Of a stretch of DNA of 64,000 bases, positions 11,093 through 22,733 are shown piece after piece. A program made the translations under genes and the position numbers. Numbering within the stretch: the stretch's first letter is position 1; each line of letters begins with the position of its first letter. Under the pieces are notes generated by a model that was given only the letters and a program-made list of their open reading frames with translations, searched no databases and was not told the origin of the DNA. The stretch is taken from NCBI GenBank assembly GCA_020726505.1, contig JAHLEZ010000009.1:2604001-2668000 (forward strand), given 5' to 3'. The stretch comes from Leptodontidium sp. MPI-SDFR-AT-0119. Its lineage: Eukaryota > Ascomycota > Leotiomycetes > Helotiales > Leptodontidiaceae.

Positions 11093-12443
11093 TTACTCCT
11101 TCTTGGCCGGGCCAAGTGGCTATGATTCGTTAGCATAAATGTCCGAATGGCTTGGACATAATTAACATACCTTCACAGCTTCAATGTGTTGTTGCCGTCC
11201 AGCAATTGACATCAACCAAATATCGCTGGGGCTCTGAACCCCATTTGGTCCACCTAACAAGCTCTGTGGGAACCCTATATCGAAAGCGTTAGCCTCCTCG
11301 ATAGCCTTGACATCCCCCTCCGTCAGCTGCAAGCTCAATCCCTCAATATTGCCCTTTAAGTGATCAATCTTACGTCCTCCAACAATCGGGAAGACATAAG
11401 GGGTCTTCTGCATCACGTAGGCCAAAGCAACACTCGTGATTTGCGTCTTGTTGGCAGTAGCGATCTTCTCGAGCACTTTACTGATCTTGATAGCAGCCTC
11501 GCTGGCCTCACCCATCTTGCGCCCCTCCTGGCTCTTCCGCTGCTCATCAGACTTGAAGTTTCCGCCTCCGAGGGCTCCCCACGGGGCCAAACCCATACCC
11601 TCATCGCGACACATAGGGATAATTTCGCGCTCAAAATCACGGTGCTCGGCACTCCAGCGACCCTGGTAAACGGAGAATTGTCTCAGATGGTTCTGACGGG
11701 CATATTCGTTGGCTTTCGAGACAATCCAAGCTGGGGTATCAGAGATTCCGAGGTACAGGACCTTTCCTGCGGCCACGAGATGATTCAAGGATTGCATCAA
11801 CTCAGGGATTGAGCAAGTGAAATCCCACCAGTGGACGTACAACTGTGCGCCAGTTAGAATTGCTCTAAGGGACTCAAGCAAAGGCTGGAACATAATCTTA
11901 CAAGATCGATGTAGCTAGTCTGGAGCTTCTTCAAACTGGCCTCGACAGACAGGTGCAGCGACTTTGTTCCGTTTCCAGCAGTGTTGACAATGATCTCCTT
12001 TCCTTCATCATTGCCGCTTCGGAAGCAAAATGTGAACTTGGTAGCAATGACCATTTGATCTCTGTTACCTCGCTTCTTCATCCACTCTCCTAGCCAGATC
12101 TCAGATTCCTCTTTCTATTTGATTGTTAAAACCTTTAGGAACCATGTGATAGAAGCACTACTAACCTGATAGCTGTTGGCAGTGTCAATAAAGTTTCCTC
12201 CAGACTCGTAGAAGTAATCGAGAATCTCCTCCGTGGTCTCCTGGTCACACTCGCCCATCAAGTCCTTCCTAGGAGAAGTGTTAGTACTATGGCGGTGGTC
12301 ACTTGGCAATATGAAACTTACCATGCATTGCCGAAGTTCATGGATCCGAGACATAAAGGGCTGACCCGGACCGACGCCGTTGGTGCTAGCATGCGATAGT
12401 AGCCAAGGGCTGTTTTTGGCGCTGGGGGTGGTGCGATTGACAT
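11093..12443 (-). CDS. aldo-keto reductase, AKR9/aryl-alcohol dehydrogenase type
   Basis: NADPH-dependent aldehyde/ketone reductase, probably cytosolic. Five exons: 12322-12443, 12166-12268, 11902-12114, 11171-11842 and 11093-11119; introns 53, 51, 59 and 51 bp with GTAAGT/GTTAGT/GTAAGA/GTATGT donors and YAG ends. The exons sum to 1,137 nt, 378 aa. Seen: LCLGSMNFG, the FIDTANSYQ Asp/Tyr region, IATKF with the catalytic Lys, LYVHWWDF with the catalytic His, QGRWSAEHRDFEREIIPMCR, and a C-terminal PIVGGRK/LKGNIEGL cofactor region. The layout resembles norsolorinic-acid reductase-like and aryl-alcohol dehydrogenase enzymes. Reading through the last intron would give an alternative end two codons longer than exon 4 (GTA TGT TAA); the spliced end PLGPAKKE looks more like relatives. 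The neighbour on the same strand is an aldehyde dehydrogenase, suggesting a shared aldehyde pathway. The substrate is unknown. Confidence 0.9.
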
Positions 12444-13787
12444 GATGACGATGTAGATTGCTGAATTGATTTTTGAAGTTTGAAGCTTAGATGGTTGTCT
12501 GGTATCAAAAGATACTCGATGTGAATCAATGGAGTGTATGAAGGCTACAACAATGGTCGGGGCTAGGACAATACTTATAGACTTCCATGATCTCGTAGGC
12601 GGTCAAAAACCAACCTCAGTTGTCATCGACTACAATGCCACACTATCTAAACTCCGTCTAATTCCCGACACATGCATAGTTATGCTGATATACACAGCAC
12701 GTTCTCGGGAGAGTTCAAATGCCAATTGTTCTAATTCGACAGTTAACAGAAAATAGAGTTCTTCTGATGTTTGATCGGGGCCTAAGTGGGGCTAATCCAT
12801 GGACGATGCACTTCTGTGCTGCCCTACGCGACGACGTTATGTCCAGCATCTTCTCCGTGGATTTGAAATGCAATGGTCATCGAGACATTGAAGGCTAGAG
12901 CGAAAAAGGAAAATTCTGTAATTTTGCTCCGGCCGGACCGGAAGAGCGAGTCGAGGAAGGTCGGTCGCTTGGCAGGCTCCCGTGCCTCAGGCAAATTCGG
13001 AGGTAGGGGCTCGCCGAAAAATCCATCTGAAATAAATACTTTCTCCCCACCCTTGTCTCCAAATTTCCTCTCCATAATTCATCATCAGTCGTCTTTCAGC
13101 GCTCAGAAAAATTGCTGTGAATATCACTATCTATTTTAGTGTAGCGAATGCAAGGAGAGGAAACTTTTAGAGCAGAGGCCAGCTGCTTGAAAAAACACCG
13201 ACCCTCCCAAAATAACGTTCCATCTGCCAATCCCCCACTCCACGATGTCGAGAAGGCGGAAGTGAATAATGCCAAGTCCTCAATCACTGGGCCACCGGTG
13301 ATTGAGTCAGGTCCGAACTCAGCTATCAAGGATAGAGGCATCATTGAACGGCTTTAAGAAACTTGTATTTTATGATACTGAAGTTTTAATACTTAGCGTT
13401 TGCGTTTCTTGTCAGACAGACCTTGTCTCCTACAAAACTCGGATATGGCTCTCTTAACAGCGTCGAACTATTCGAGGGCTGGCTTGGTGGAGCGAATCTG
13501 ATGATCTATGTCATTCATTGTATCTCGTCAACTGAGAGCAAACAGTCTCTGGTGAGACCAACCTTCCCTCCAAGTGATACTTTGACATGTCCTGACTATT
13601 TCATTGATGCCAGGGCCTTAAGTTCTGTGATCTTTATGTTAGGCACAACGGGACACTTAGGAGAAGTGTTAGAATAAATTTGTTCTTAAGTGTTGATATT
13701 TTCTTTTCTAGCAGACTCCGACACCTTACGTGCTTGTTGGTCGGTGTACTTTCAATCAATACAGACCTTATCCATATTCAAAACCCC
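12444..13787. other. intergenic region between AKR and ALDH
   Basis: About 1.3 kb. It should contain the AKR promoter (just above 12443) and the ALDH 3' end. Overlapping ORFs of 69-88 codons occur on both strands at 12824-13357, the best being a minus-strand frame with ITGGPVIEDLALFTSAF, but none has an identifiable domain and they contradict one another. A relic of a third gene is possible but unproven. Confidence 0.4.
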
Positions 13788-15358
13788 TCAGTTATCGGGA
13801 GCATTCATGTTGATGTTGACCGTCTTGGTCTGCAAATACTCCATCATGCCGTGAATGCCTCCTTCTCTACCGTATCCACTCTGTCCCCAACCACCCCATG
13901 GGGTCTGCTGAAGCGCTACTGGACCACTATTGACAGTGACAGTCCCAGCTTCAAGCTGGGACGAAACACGCATCGCACGTGTAACATCCCTTGTGTATAA
14001 AGTAGCTACGGATCTGTTAGACGCGTTGGAGTAGAAATGCCGATTGCGAAACGTACCAGATAGGCCAAAGACCGTGTCATTCGCCATTTCAATTGCTTCT
14101 TCCTCAGTCTTGAAAGTCTTCACCATCACGACAGGGCCGAATATCTCCTCGGTATATACCCTACTATGCCTGTCCGGGTTCAACAATATCGTTGGCTGGA
14201 TGAATTGGCCCTTGGCCCCTTGCCTGCCGCCTCCAACCAGGACCTCCGTACCTTCCTTTTTCGCTCCGTCAATGTATTCCATGACCCTGGAGAATTGAGC
14301 CTTATCAACCACTGGTCCCATGAACGTTGACGCCAGGGCAGGATCGCCCACAGAGGAAGTAATTTGAATGTAGGCGGTCTTCAATTTCTCAATGAATTCG
14401 GTCGCAATATCTTCTTGGACCAAGATACGAGAGCCTGCAGCGCAGGCCTGTGCACTATTGGCTAAGAAACCTTGGCAATTGTGTTTCACGGCGTTGTCGA
14501 TATGTGCATCGTTGAAAACGACGGAAGCAGACTTCCCTCCAAGTTCAAGGGTCACTAGCTTGAGATTACTCTTGGCCGCAGCAATCTGGATTTGTCGACC
14601 AGTATTGACAGATCCCGTAAACGAGATCCTCGCAATGTCCATGTGAGATGCCATTCTGGAGCCAGTGTTGGCAGCACCAGAAAGTAAATTGATAACACCT
14701 GGGGGAAAGCCGGCTTCCTTGAAAAGAGCTCCTTGATATAGCACAGACAGAGGGGACTTTTCAGAAGACTTGAATACAACAGTGTTTCCTGCAGCCACAG
14801 CGGGGGCAATCTGTATTTTATCAGTTCTGGTCGGGAAATTCCTTGTCGACGTACCTTCCAGCCTACGAAAAGCTGTGTTGCATTCCACGCAGCGATACCA
14901 GCAACGACACCCATTGGCTCATAGTTCACCATCTTGAAGTATCCGTCTCCGTTCTCTGGGTATGTTTCTCCCGCAATTTTGTCGATCATGCCAGCATAGT
15001 ACCTGAAGTCGGAAGCATGTCTTGCCACTAACCATTTTGCCAAGTGAACTGGCGCACCCATGCAGATAGTGTCCAGCTTAACAATTTCATCGATGTGTTT
15101 CTCCAGTAAATCAGCAAATCGGATCATCATTTCAGCGCGCTGTGAGCTTGTTGTTTTGCGCCAGGTTTTGAATGCAGACTTTGCAGCAGCCACGGCTGAG
15201 TCAACATCCTTGTCTGACGCAACCTGAACAGCACTTGTGACCAGGCTATCGTCGGTCGGATTGTATACTTCGAAGGTTTCTCCAGTCGAAGATGGGACAT
15301 ACTGTTGGACTATGTTAACAAGTTTGAAGCTCCATAGATGTGCGTTTCCATACTTCAT
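13788..15358 (-). CDS. NAD(P)+-dependent aldehyde dehydrogenase
   Basis: Oxidises aldehydes to acids. Three exons: 14855-15358, 14057-14810 and 13788-14005; introns of 44 and 51 bp (donors GTACGT; ends ACAG and GTAG). The second intron is a multiple of three and has no stop, so an unspliced reading would add 17 residues after FGLSG; splicing restores the family's GLS-xx-TRDVTRA spacing. Product 491 aa, the usual ALDH length. Seen: AAWNAT (catalytic-site Asn 159), APAVAAGNTVVFKSSE (cofactor binding), FTGSVNTGR, LELGGKS (Glu 257), NSAQACAAGSR (nucleophile Cys 291), EEIFGPV and the C-terminal PWGGWGQSGYGREGG. The usual Gly before the catalytic Gln is Ser here. An in-frame upstream ATG exists at 15517, but the family-like N-terminus starts at 15358. 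Tandem with the AKR on the same strand. Confidence 0.93.
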
Positions 15359-16319
15359 TGTTAATGAATAGGTTGGTTTGGTATTCTGCCATGTTGATCG
15401 GTGTGTCTGGAAATCGGAATTGGAAAGTAGACTTGGGGATGCTCTGATCTGATCGTCAGTCGGATTTCGGGGAGCCATTACATTATTTATATAGACATTC
15501 CTTCCAGTTGTTGTCACTACACATTTACCCTCTCTCCGTCACAATATGCATATGAATTGGTCATCTTTGAAGCATTGTGCGGCCAAGTCCTAGATTGTGT
15601 AATGCTTGATCCTTGAGTGGAGCAGAAAATAGTCTGCTAGGCATTACGTGTCTGGCAGCAGGTACAGGGCTGTGAAATTTGGTGCCGTTTGAGATCCTGG
15701 GGCTCGTCTTTTCCAAGAACACTAGGCGATTTCAGGCAGTTTTCATCATCTCCATCAACGTGGGGCTGACAAATTGAGCAAACACTTTTCTGCTACTCTT
15801 ATCTGCCCCTCTGTAACACCAACGGAGGACGGGACGATGCATGTTCAAAGTCTATTGAGTGGAATTGTGCGAGTTATGCAAATTAGTTCTCCTGGGTTTG
15901 ATGTGTGCAGGGTGACTTCAGCCTTGGAGAAAACTTTAAATTTACTGAGTCCGCCGGCCTCCCCAGATTTCCAATTCAATTTAAGATAGTCTTGCGTAAT
16001 AACTAGGTCAGGTGAATCCGGTTTGAGAGCATCCCATGATACGAGTCAGTTGTTTTTCTTTAGAGGTATCATGCATTTTATAAATCAAAATCTTTTGCTG
16101 GCGATACTTGTCCTTCGATTAAGCTAAGGATCTGGGATTTGCGTCTTCTTTAGCCTAACCAAAGGCGTGAAACGGAGGGCAAGACTATATTTGTTAATTA
16201 TATAATAAATAAGTATAAGTGTTGAAAGCACTGAGCTAAGAACAAACCCGAAGAATGCAATATGAATTATAAGCAGCTTTAATAATGTTATCGAATAGCC
16301 GCACAGTATCATTTTGAGT
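15359..16319. other. intergenic region upstream of ALDH
   Basis: No gene recognised. A 71-codon ORF at 15774-15989 (plus) has no recognisable domain. The ALDH promoter should lie in 15359-15900. Confidence 0.5.
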
Positions 16320-18310
16320 GTACCCCTTTCTGTCTTCGGCCGGATTTCTAAGTGCTTTCGAGGACTTGCCTTGCAACTCCTCTACTCCAATTACAAATGA
16401 GATATGTCCTACAATAGATTCTACAATCTTAGGCCTGTCCTCGGTGATAATCGGCCGTTGTTATCGTACCACAAGACGAGCTTCTCAGGGGTCTCGCTCT
16501 CGTGATATAGATTTTTTAATACTACCTCTCTGGCTACCCGGCAAACCTCCTGCTTAGTGATGAAATAGTTGATAGCGTTCTTGCCAAGTATTATGGCGAA
16601 AGTTTAAACTGATCTAATAATATACACTTTATTAGCACGAAAGCCGACGCTACTGTCTAGATTCTCGGTCATATTTGCATCCAAAAGCCAATGCTTATTC
16701 TTGTGGCTCTAGCCCTGTTGACGATAACGATATAGAGTCTTCCTCATCTTGTGGGTTCTCATCCTTGATCTTGCGATCCACTTTGAACTGCTTGAGGTAT
16801 AGGACAATAGTATAGACGTCCCGAGCTAAATCAATTCAAAGACTTAGAAATCTTCCTAACGGTAGACGGTAGAACTTACACAAGATCGCTAGGTTTCTCA
16901 GGAAAGAGAATTATACATCTAGAACATAAGGCCTGCATAAATCCACGGTATCTTCGACCGACTCTTACCTAGCCTATTACTTTCTTCCGAACAGTATCAA
17001 AGTCATGCGTCCCTGGTTTGCAAATTACAGCAACGACGGTGGCGACGCCATTCTTTTCAGTCGTAGAACATCGCTACTTTGTAGCGTCAAGCTCTACACG
17101 GATTAAGAGCGGCCAATCTCTATCCTCATTGATATCTAAATTCGACACTTCTGACAACTTCCTACGGCAATATGCCTAAAGTCAGGATCTCTTAGGGCGA
17201 TCCTTTATTGGGCTCATGGACATTAGCAAGCCTTTCTTGACATTGTACTGCGAATCCCGATATATGAACCTCTTCACAGTGAATACCAATTTACTCCACT
17301 CACTGTACGCCCTATCCTCAGCGTCTGTCTCAAATCCCTTGAGAAAGCGCAGTCTCTCGTCCCAGTCCTCACTTGACAAGTGCGGCCACATAGGCGGAGC
17401 GGTGAACTTCCCTGACCATATAACTCCGTCGATGCAGTGCCAGAAGTCGACACCTGTTGACCACTTCTACCAATTGTACGTCTGACTGCTATACGTATAC
17501 CGCTGATTTAAAGCCGCAATTCGCGTGACCACGAGGTCAAAGTCACGCGTCGTGAAGATTGCTCGGATTGGCTCTAGATTCGGGGCCAAAGTTTCGTATG
17601 GGGCAACCACCAAGTAGTGCAGGCTGCTAGCAACGATCTAATGCGCCAGCGGGTGGTGTCGCTGCTTCAGTGCCTACTGTCATTAGTATTTCGTCGCTGT
17701 CAATCCATATTTACTCACTTTTTCAACAGCAACATAAATTTCCTTAACCTGAGGACGATCCACAAATTCCCTTCGGAGTTTGTCGCGTAAACTATATCGC
17801 ATACACCATCGAGTAGATTGTTAAGAAAGCGCGCTTTCGTGGTATACCCAAGGGCATACTTCACGAAGTCGGAAAAGGGGATCCGAAAGGTGGCCTGGGA
17901 CACGGCCGTATGGAATTCGGCTTCAATTTCGGAAGGGATTCCTTCGAGTGGTGGTTGCCAATTTTAGTTCCACGGAGCTTCGCCATACCCCTGTGGCATC
18001 CGGAGTACCCGCTAGAGTTCATTGGCCTTGAAATTGACTGTCAAAGCTGGGGGTACTATACGTTAGTCTAGGTCCTGATATCTACAATGTCGCGCGAAGA
18101 GTGTGTCGAGATCGGAACGTTCCTTCAAGTAGCCCACTATCGCGATTTCATCCACACCGGGAATAAGCGAGCAGATGACTTCCACTGAACCGATGCTTTT
18201 AGTGGTCACCACCTTTCGCTAAGCTTATGCCTCCCACCACCTGGTTTCAAAACGAGAAGATCCCGATCCCATATCGGCAAGGGCAATAAACGGATTGGAC
18301 GCGGCAAGCG
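16320..18310 (-). pseudogene. long decayed fungal gene, unknown family
   Basis: On the minus strand, coding-like sequence extends for about 2 kb with scattered stops. Recognisable stretches in order: NPFIALADMGSGSSRFETR (about 18295), IPGVDEIAIVGYLKERSDL, FRIPFSDFVKYALGYTTK (17715-17903), IRAIFTTRDFDLVVTRIA, DFWHCIDGVIWSGKF, SSEDWDERLRFLKGFETD (17182-17391) and PLLIRVELDATK. One probable intron (GTGAGT to ACAGTAG near 17671-17715) joins two blocks. The first block after 17715 and the segment around 17200 are open for over 60 codons each. I do not recognise the family. The large fungal repertoire of such orphan proteins often sits near repeats. No intact product is expected. Confidence 0.5.
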
Positions 18311-18369
18311 AAAACAGATGGTTATCTAGGAGGCTAGTATATAATACTAGAAAATTCTTGCGGAAGAGC

Positions 18370-18720
18370 AGAGCCAAGAGAATTGTTACCAGAGGAGCAA
18401 GAGGTGTGGAGGATGGTGAGGGTTGATGAGGGAGGAGGGTTGATGAGGGAGAGAAAGACAGACCCCGACCAACTTATACAACAACGATTCCTCAAAGTTC
18501 GTCCACCCTGGACGGATTCGTATCTGAACCATGGAAGAAGTTCCCCGAGAGCTGAGGCAGGATGCCTTAGTAGCATGTCGACCGGGACCGTGTTTGAAGA
18601 AAGCTGACAGTGTTCTCAAATCGCTGAACTCGAGGGCTTCGCTAATACGGAGTTTAACTGGCGTAGTTTCTTTGCCTTCCGTAGCAGTTGAATAAGGATT
18701 ATAGCCGATATTTGTGGCTA
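18370..18720 (-). pseudogene. truncated inverted copy of the 8985-9850 gene
   Basis: The minus strand reads NPYSTATEGKETT, KLRISEALEFSDLRTL and SAFFKHGPGRHAT, nearly the same as the gene at 8985 (NHPYSTSTEGRETT, KLRISETLEFSDLKTL). Similarity stops abruptly after GRHAT, where the reading continues into unrelated sequence. It is therefore a fragment, placed in the opposite orientation on the far side of the AKR/ALDH island. Confidence 0.7.
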
Positions 18721-19196
18721 AATCTTTAATAAGCCTATTACTATTAGAAAATAGTAATCGATCGACGAACCTAGCTTTTTAAGAGTTTTAGAAAGTACTA
18801 ATACTATCTTCGGAGCCTTTTAGTACTTTTATTTAATTATACACTCCTAAAGCTAAAAAAGACCTCTATTTATAAATAGATACTTTAGCGAGTAGATTAT
18901 ATAATTAACTTCTAACGTAATATTTACTTTTTAAGAAAATTATAATGGGAATTAACAAAAAGAATTACAAATTGAAAAGAAGAGATTTGGTGTGAATGAC
19001 GATTCTATTGTAGAGGGGATTTCTAGGTCTATATAACAACTCTAGCTTATCACGTGTATACTCGCTTAGACGGCCTAATTAGGTAAATGTAAGCTCAAAC
19101 GAGTCTTTACCGAATACAGTTGCTTCCGGTAGTTTCAGACGTAAAGCCCAAAGCTTCGTACAGCCACTGTTTTAGCCTAGGAAAGCCGTGTATCAG
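18721..19196. other. AT-rich, probably RIP-mutated DNA
   Basis: Strongly AT-rich with many TA dinucleotides and no open frame. No element boundary could be placed. Confidence 0.5.
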
Positions 19197-19699
19197 AAGC
19201 CTTGGATTCCATGGCTGTAACTTGTAGAAGTCAGAGCTTTGTATCAGACGTATGTGGCTTGTTTGAGTTATTTCCGGCTGATTTGAGCCTAGAATAAGCT
19301 TTACTAAGTATATAAGCGAGCTTTAAGCGAGGTAGTTATATTATATATTTAGTATAATCTTATATTATTTAATATATATAAAGTCTAGGTGCCTTAATTA
19401 TAGCGTCTAATAGTAACTCGAAACGTTACTTTTAACGAATCCCTTTTTTATTCGAGCTCTTTAAACGTGGAGAAAGCGGTTAGCTAGCCGCGCTTAATAT
19501 TAAGAGATCTTAATAAAATACTAAAAAAAGAGGAGGGGCCCTAAGATGCTAAAACTAATATAATTAATCGAGTAAGTGTACTTAATACACTAGAATTAAC
19601 AACAAGTAGCCCCTTAAAAAGGCATAACTTAGCTAAGTAATAAGTTTTATAAAAATTGTTAAGCTTGTAACCTCGGGGGTGCCACAGCCCCCGATTAAG

Positions 19700-22386
19700 C
19701 CTCCTATCGAGGGGGTAAAGCCTTCAATCATAAAGGTAAAGCAACTAATACTACCTTTAGAGTTAAGATCAACAAAACTCGTTAATAAAAACTCGAGGAT
19801 GAATTAATTAAGGAAGAGTACTAGACTTTTTAGTCACGAGTACCTTAATTAGGTCTTAAAACAAGTCGACAAATTAAGATAATTAATATCTTAAAACAAA
19901 ATTAGAAGAAATATTTTACGTAGCGTACTAAACTTTAAGAGAAATATAAGAGCTAAGCGCTAATCGATACTACAAGTTATTATATACTCTTAAGGGCTAC
20001 ACGACCGAGAGTGTGATCTTAAGCGTCGGGGAGTACTTACTTGAGGTGCCGGCCCTAAGTAATTAGAAGCTCCGCATTAAGTAATAAAGTATAAAAAGTA
20101 TCTTAATTTATTAGACTTAAAAGAAGAATTAAGTATAAAGTAATACTTACTACTTTAGCCCTAATTAATAATAATTTACTTAAACCTCTATAAAAGAAGA
20201 GGGTAAAAGATCGAGCAACTAGCGACGATCGAAAGACTCGAGTTAGTAGTAAGATTACGAAACCGAATCGAAGCGTTTATATAATAATTATTAAAGAGCT
20301 AATTACGGAATTATTAAACCCGTCGGGCAACTGTAAGTATTTAAAGGATTTCCTAGGGACCCTTTAACTTAATTAAGAACTAATATAAAGAGACAAAAAA
20401 AAAACTTAAGCGCAGTTTATACTATTATTTTAGCGTCTATTCTTAAAAACGTCAATATTTAACAACTAATTGATCTCCTACGAATACACTAATCCTAATT
20501 ATTTAAGGACCTACTAAATTAGAGAGATCTTAAGGACTACCCTCTAGGAGAGCACTTCCGAGCCGATGTAATTAAGGAAATCACTAACTTAAAGTCGCGC
20601 GATTATTAAAGAGTCGTTAAATAAAGCTTCGCTACTAAATAACTTATATTATTAAAATAGGTTTTCTATATTAAAGTCGATTCCTTAGGGTATTTAATTG
20701 GGTGTCGCTCGCGAGTTGTTATTAGGGGAAACTTATAACTTAAAACATCAATTCTTTTAATATATATAATAACCTTAATTGCTCGTTCTTTTAGGATCGC
20801 TATAGTAATAGTAGCTTAATTTGATTTAAAGATAATCTAATTTAATATTATTAACGCCTTTATTAACGCTAAACGAAGCGAATCGAGTGCTCGTGTACGC
20901 TATTACTTACTAGACGGATTTAAATAAGACGGTATAGTAGTAGAGGTTAATCGCGCACTCTACGGCCTTAGAGACTTACTAACATTAAAATACAAAGACT
21001 TTATTAAAACTTTATTAAAATTAGGGTTAATCCCTTGTAAGGAGAAGCCTTATATCTTTATAAATAAGCAACGTTTAGTCTTTGTTATCTTTTATGTCGA
21101 CGATATTTAAGTGTTATACTACGCCTCGGCTTTTAAAGACGCTTAACTTATTATCGACGGCTTGAATACAGTATACGAGCTTACTAAAGGAGACCCGACG
21201 GAGTGGTTTTTAGGTGTTAGTGTTATTAGGAATTATTAAGCGAAGATTATTTTCTTAGTATATAATTCTTATATTTAAAAAGTTACTTTAAGATTTGATT
21301 TAGTAAACGGAAATTGCCTAAGACTTTATTACTTTAAGTTGTATTATTAAAGAATTAAGTGTTACGGCTGGCAAGAGGTTGATACGGCGAGTTGACTCTA
21401 GCTTTGTATTTGGGCCTAAAGCTACGCTCAGAATCGAGAAGAAAAGACAAGGAGGAAAGGAGAGCTCTCTATAAGGGAGGGCTCGAATATATATACATGA
21501 AGGACCCTCCTAATAGGGCCTAGCGTAGTCGAGTGCCATTCACGTCAACATGTCGCAGGCTCGCCACTTAGTCTTCCCTATCGGGCTTAGCGCCGTCGCA
21601 TAGCCAGCGATGCTACGAGCCCGTGTCGGTTAGAATACGAGGCGCATCGTAGGTCGTAACATTAAGAACAAATTACCTTAGCTTAAATTAAGGAGTCTTA
21701 AGAGAAGGTTAGCTTAGTACTTTACATAGTAATTATATTACGCGCAAATATTGCGTTTATAGCTTTAAGATTTTCTTACTTTTTAATAAACTCCTTTTTA
21801 AAGTACTTTGTAGTAGTTAATTAGACTATTAGTTACCTTTTTAGAACCCGATTTTTAGTAATCACCTATAGTTATAAGCTACGTGACTTTTAGCTTATTA
21901 TAGCTTCAGATGCTTCATTTATAAACGATCTCGATATTAGGCGTTCTTTTAATAGTTATATTATAATACTTTTTAGAAGTTTAATCTTGTAAAAAGCGGC
22001 CTTATAAGATATAATCACTACTTCAATTATACAGGCTAAGCTTTTAAGAGTTAAGTGCACGGCTAAGGAGATTATAACTTTATAACGTTTCTTTTAAAAG
22101 CTACGCCTTAAGTTAAGGGAAATTTAAAAGATCTTTTATAATAATTAGTAAACGATTTAGTTAATCGTTAAAGAAAATTAGCGCATCTTTACTAAGTTAC
22201 ACTACGTTAATATTTATAATATATAATTATATTAAGAATTTTAAAAGGGTACTTTTTTAGTAGAGTATTTACTCACGAGTTATATACTTATTAATAGCTT
22301 TATTAAAAACCTTTCTTAGTAAATATTTAAGAGTTTTATTACTCTTATTAACTTAGTAAATGTTCCTACTCAATTAGAGTAACTTG
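19700..22386 (+). pseudogene. copia-2 gag-pol remnant
   Basis: Recognisable parts on the plus strand: YYLLDGFK and VVEVNRALYGLRD (about 20910-20980), EKPYIFINKQRLVFVIFYVDDI (about 21045-21107), ELTKGDPTEWFLGVSVI (about 21180-21230) and RNase H-like sequence after the nested LTR, ending near VNVPTQLE at about 22380. These correspond block by block to copia-1 pol. Stop codons are frequent and the sequence is very AT-rich. No function is left. Confidence 0.75.
21360..21661 (+). repeat. solo LTR (302-bp family) nested in copia-2
   Basis: TGTTACGGCTGG ... GGTCGTAACA, 302 bp, flanked by a perfect 5-bp target duplication TTAAG (21355-21359 and 21662-21666). Only one LTR is present, so it is the product of LTR-LTR recombination. 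Further copies are at 54870-55171 and 63926-64000. Confidence 0.93.
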
Positions 22387-22733
22387 TTATAAAGCCCTCG
22401 CTTTAAAGTATGTCTTTATATACGTGATTTAACTTTCCTTTATTATAAGGGTAGTCTAATTAGAAGCTTGCCCTGTGAATATATATTATATTTTCTTATA
22501 TATTTGTTATTACTTTATAAATTCTCTTACTACTTTATTTACTTAGAGAGTAACTAAACTTAGAAGTAAAATTCACGGCATTTAGAAGATTTAATTACTC
22601 TTAATAGTTATTTTATTCTACAGTAAAAAGTAACGTGAGAAAGCAAATTATAAAGGGATACTTAGTTATTTAAAAGTTCTTAAGCCTCGCCTTATAAAAA
22701 GAGAGTAACTTAATTATCTCTAAGTAGCAAGCC

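Noticed and set aside
13096..13357. Overlapping ORFs between AKR and ALDH as a third pathway gene
   Set aside because: Plus- and minus-strand ORFs overlap with equal length and none shows a domain, so there is not enough to call a gene.
15359..15517. Upstream ATG (15517) as ALDH start
   Set aside because: In frame, but it adds 53 residues without family resemblance; the ALDH-like N-terminus begins after 15358.
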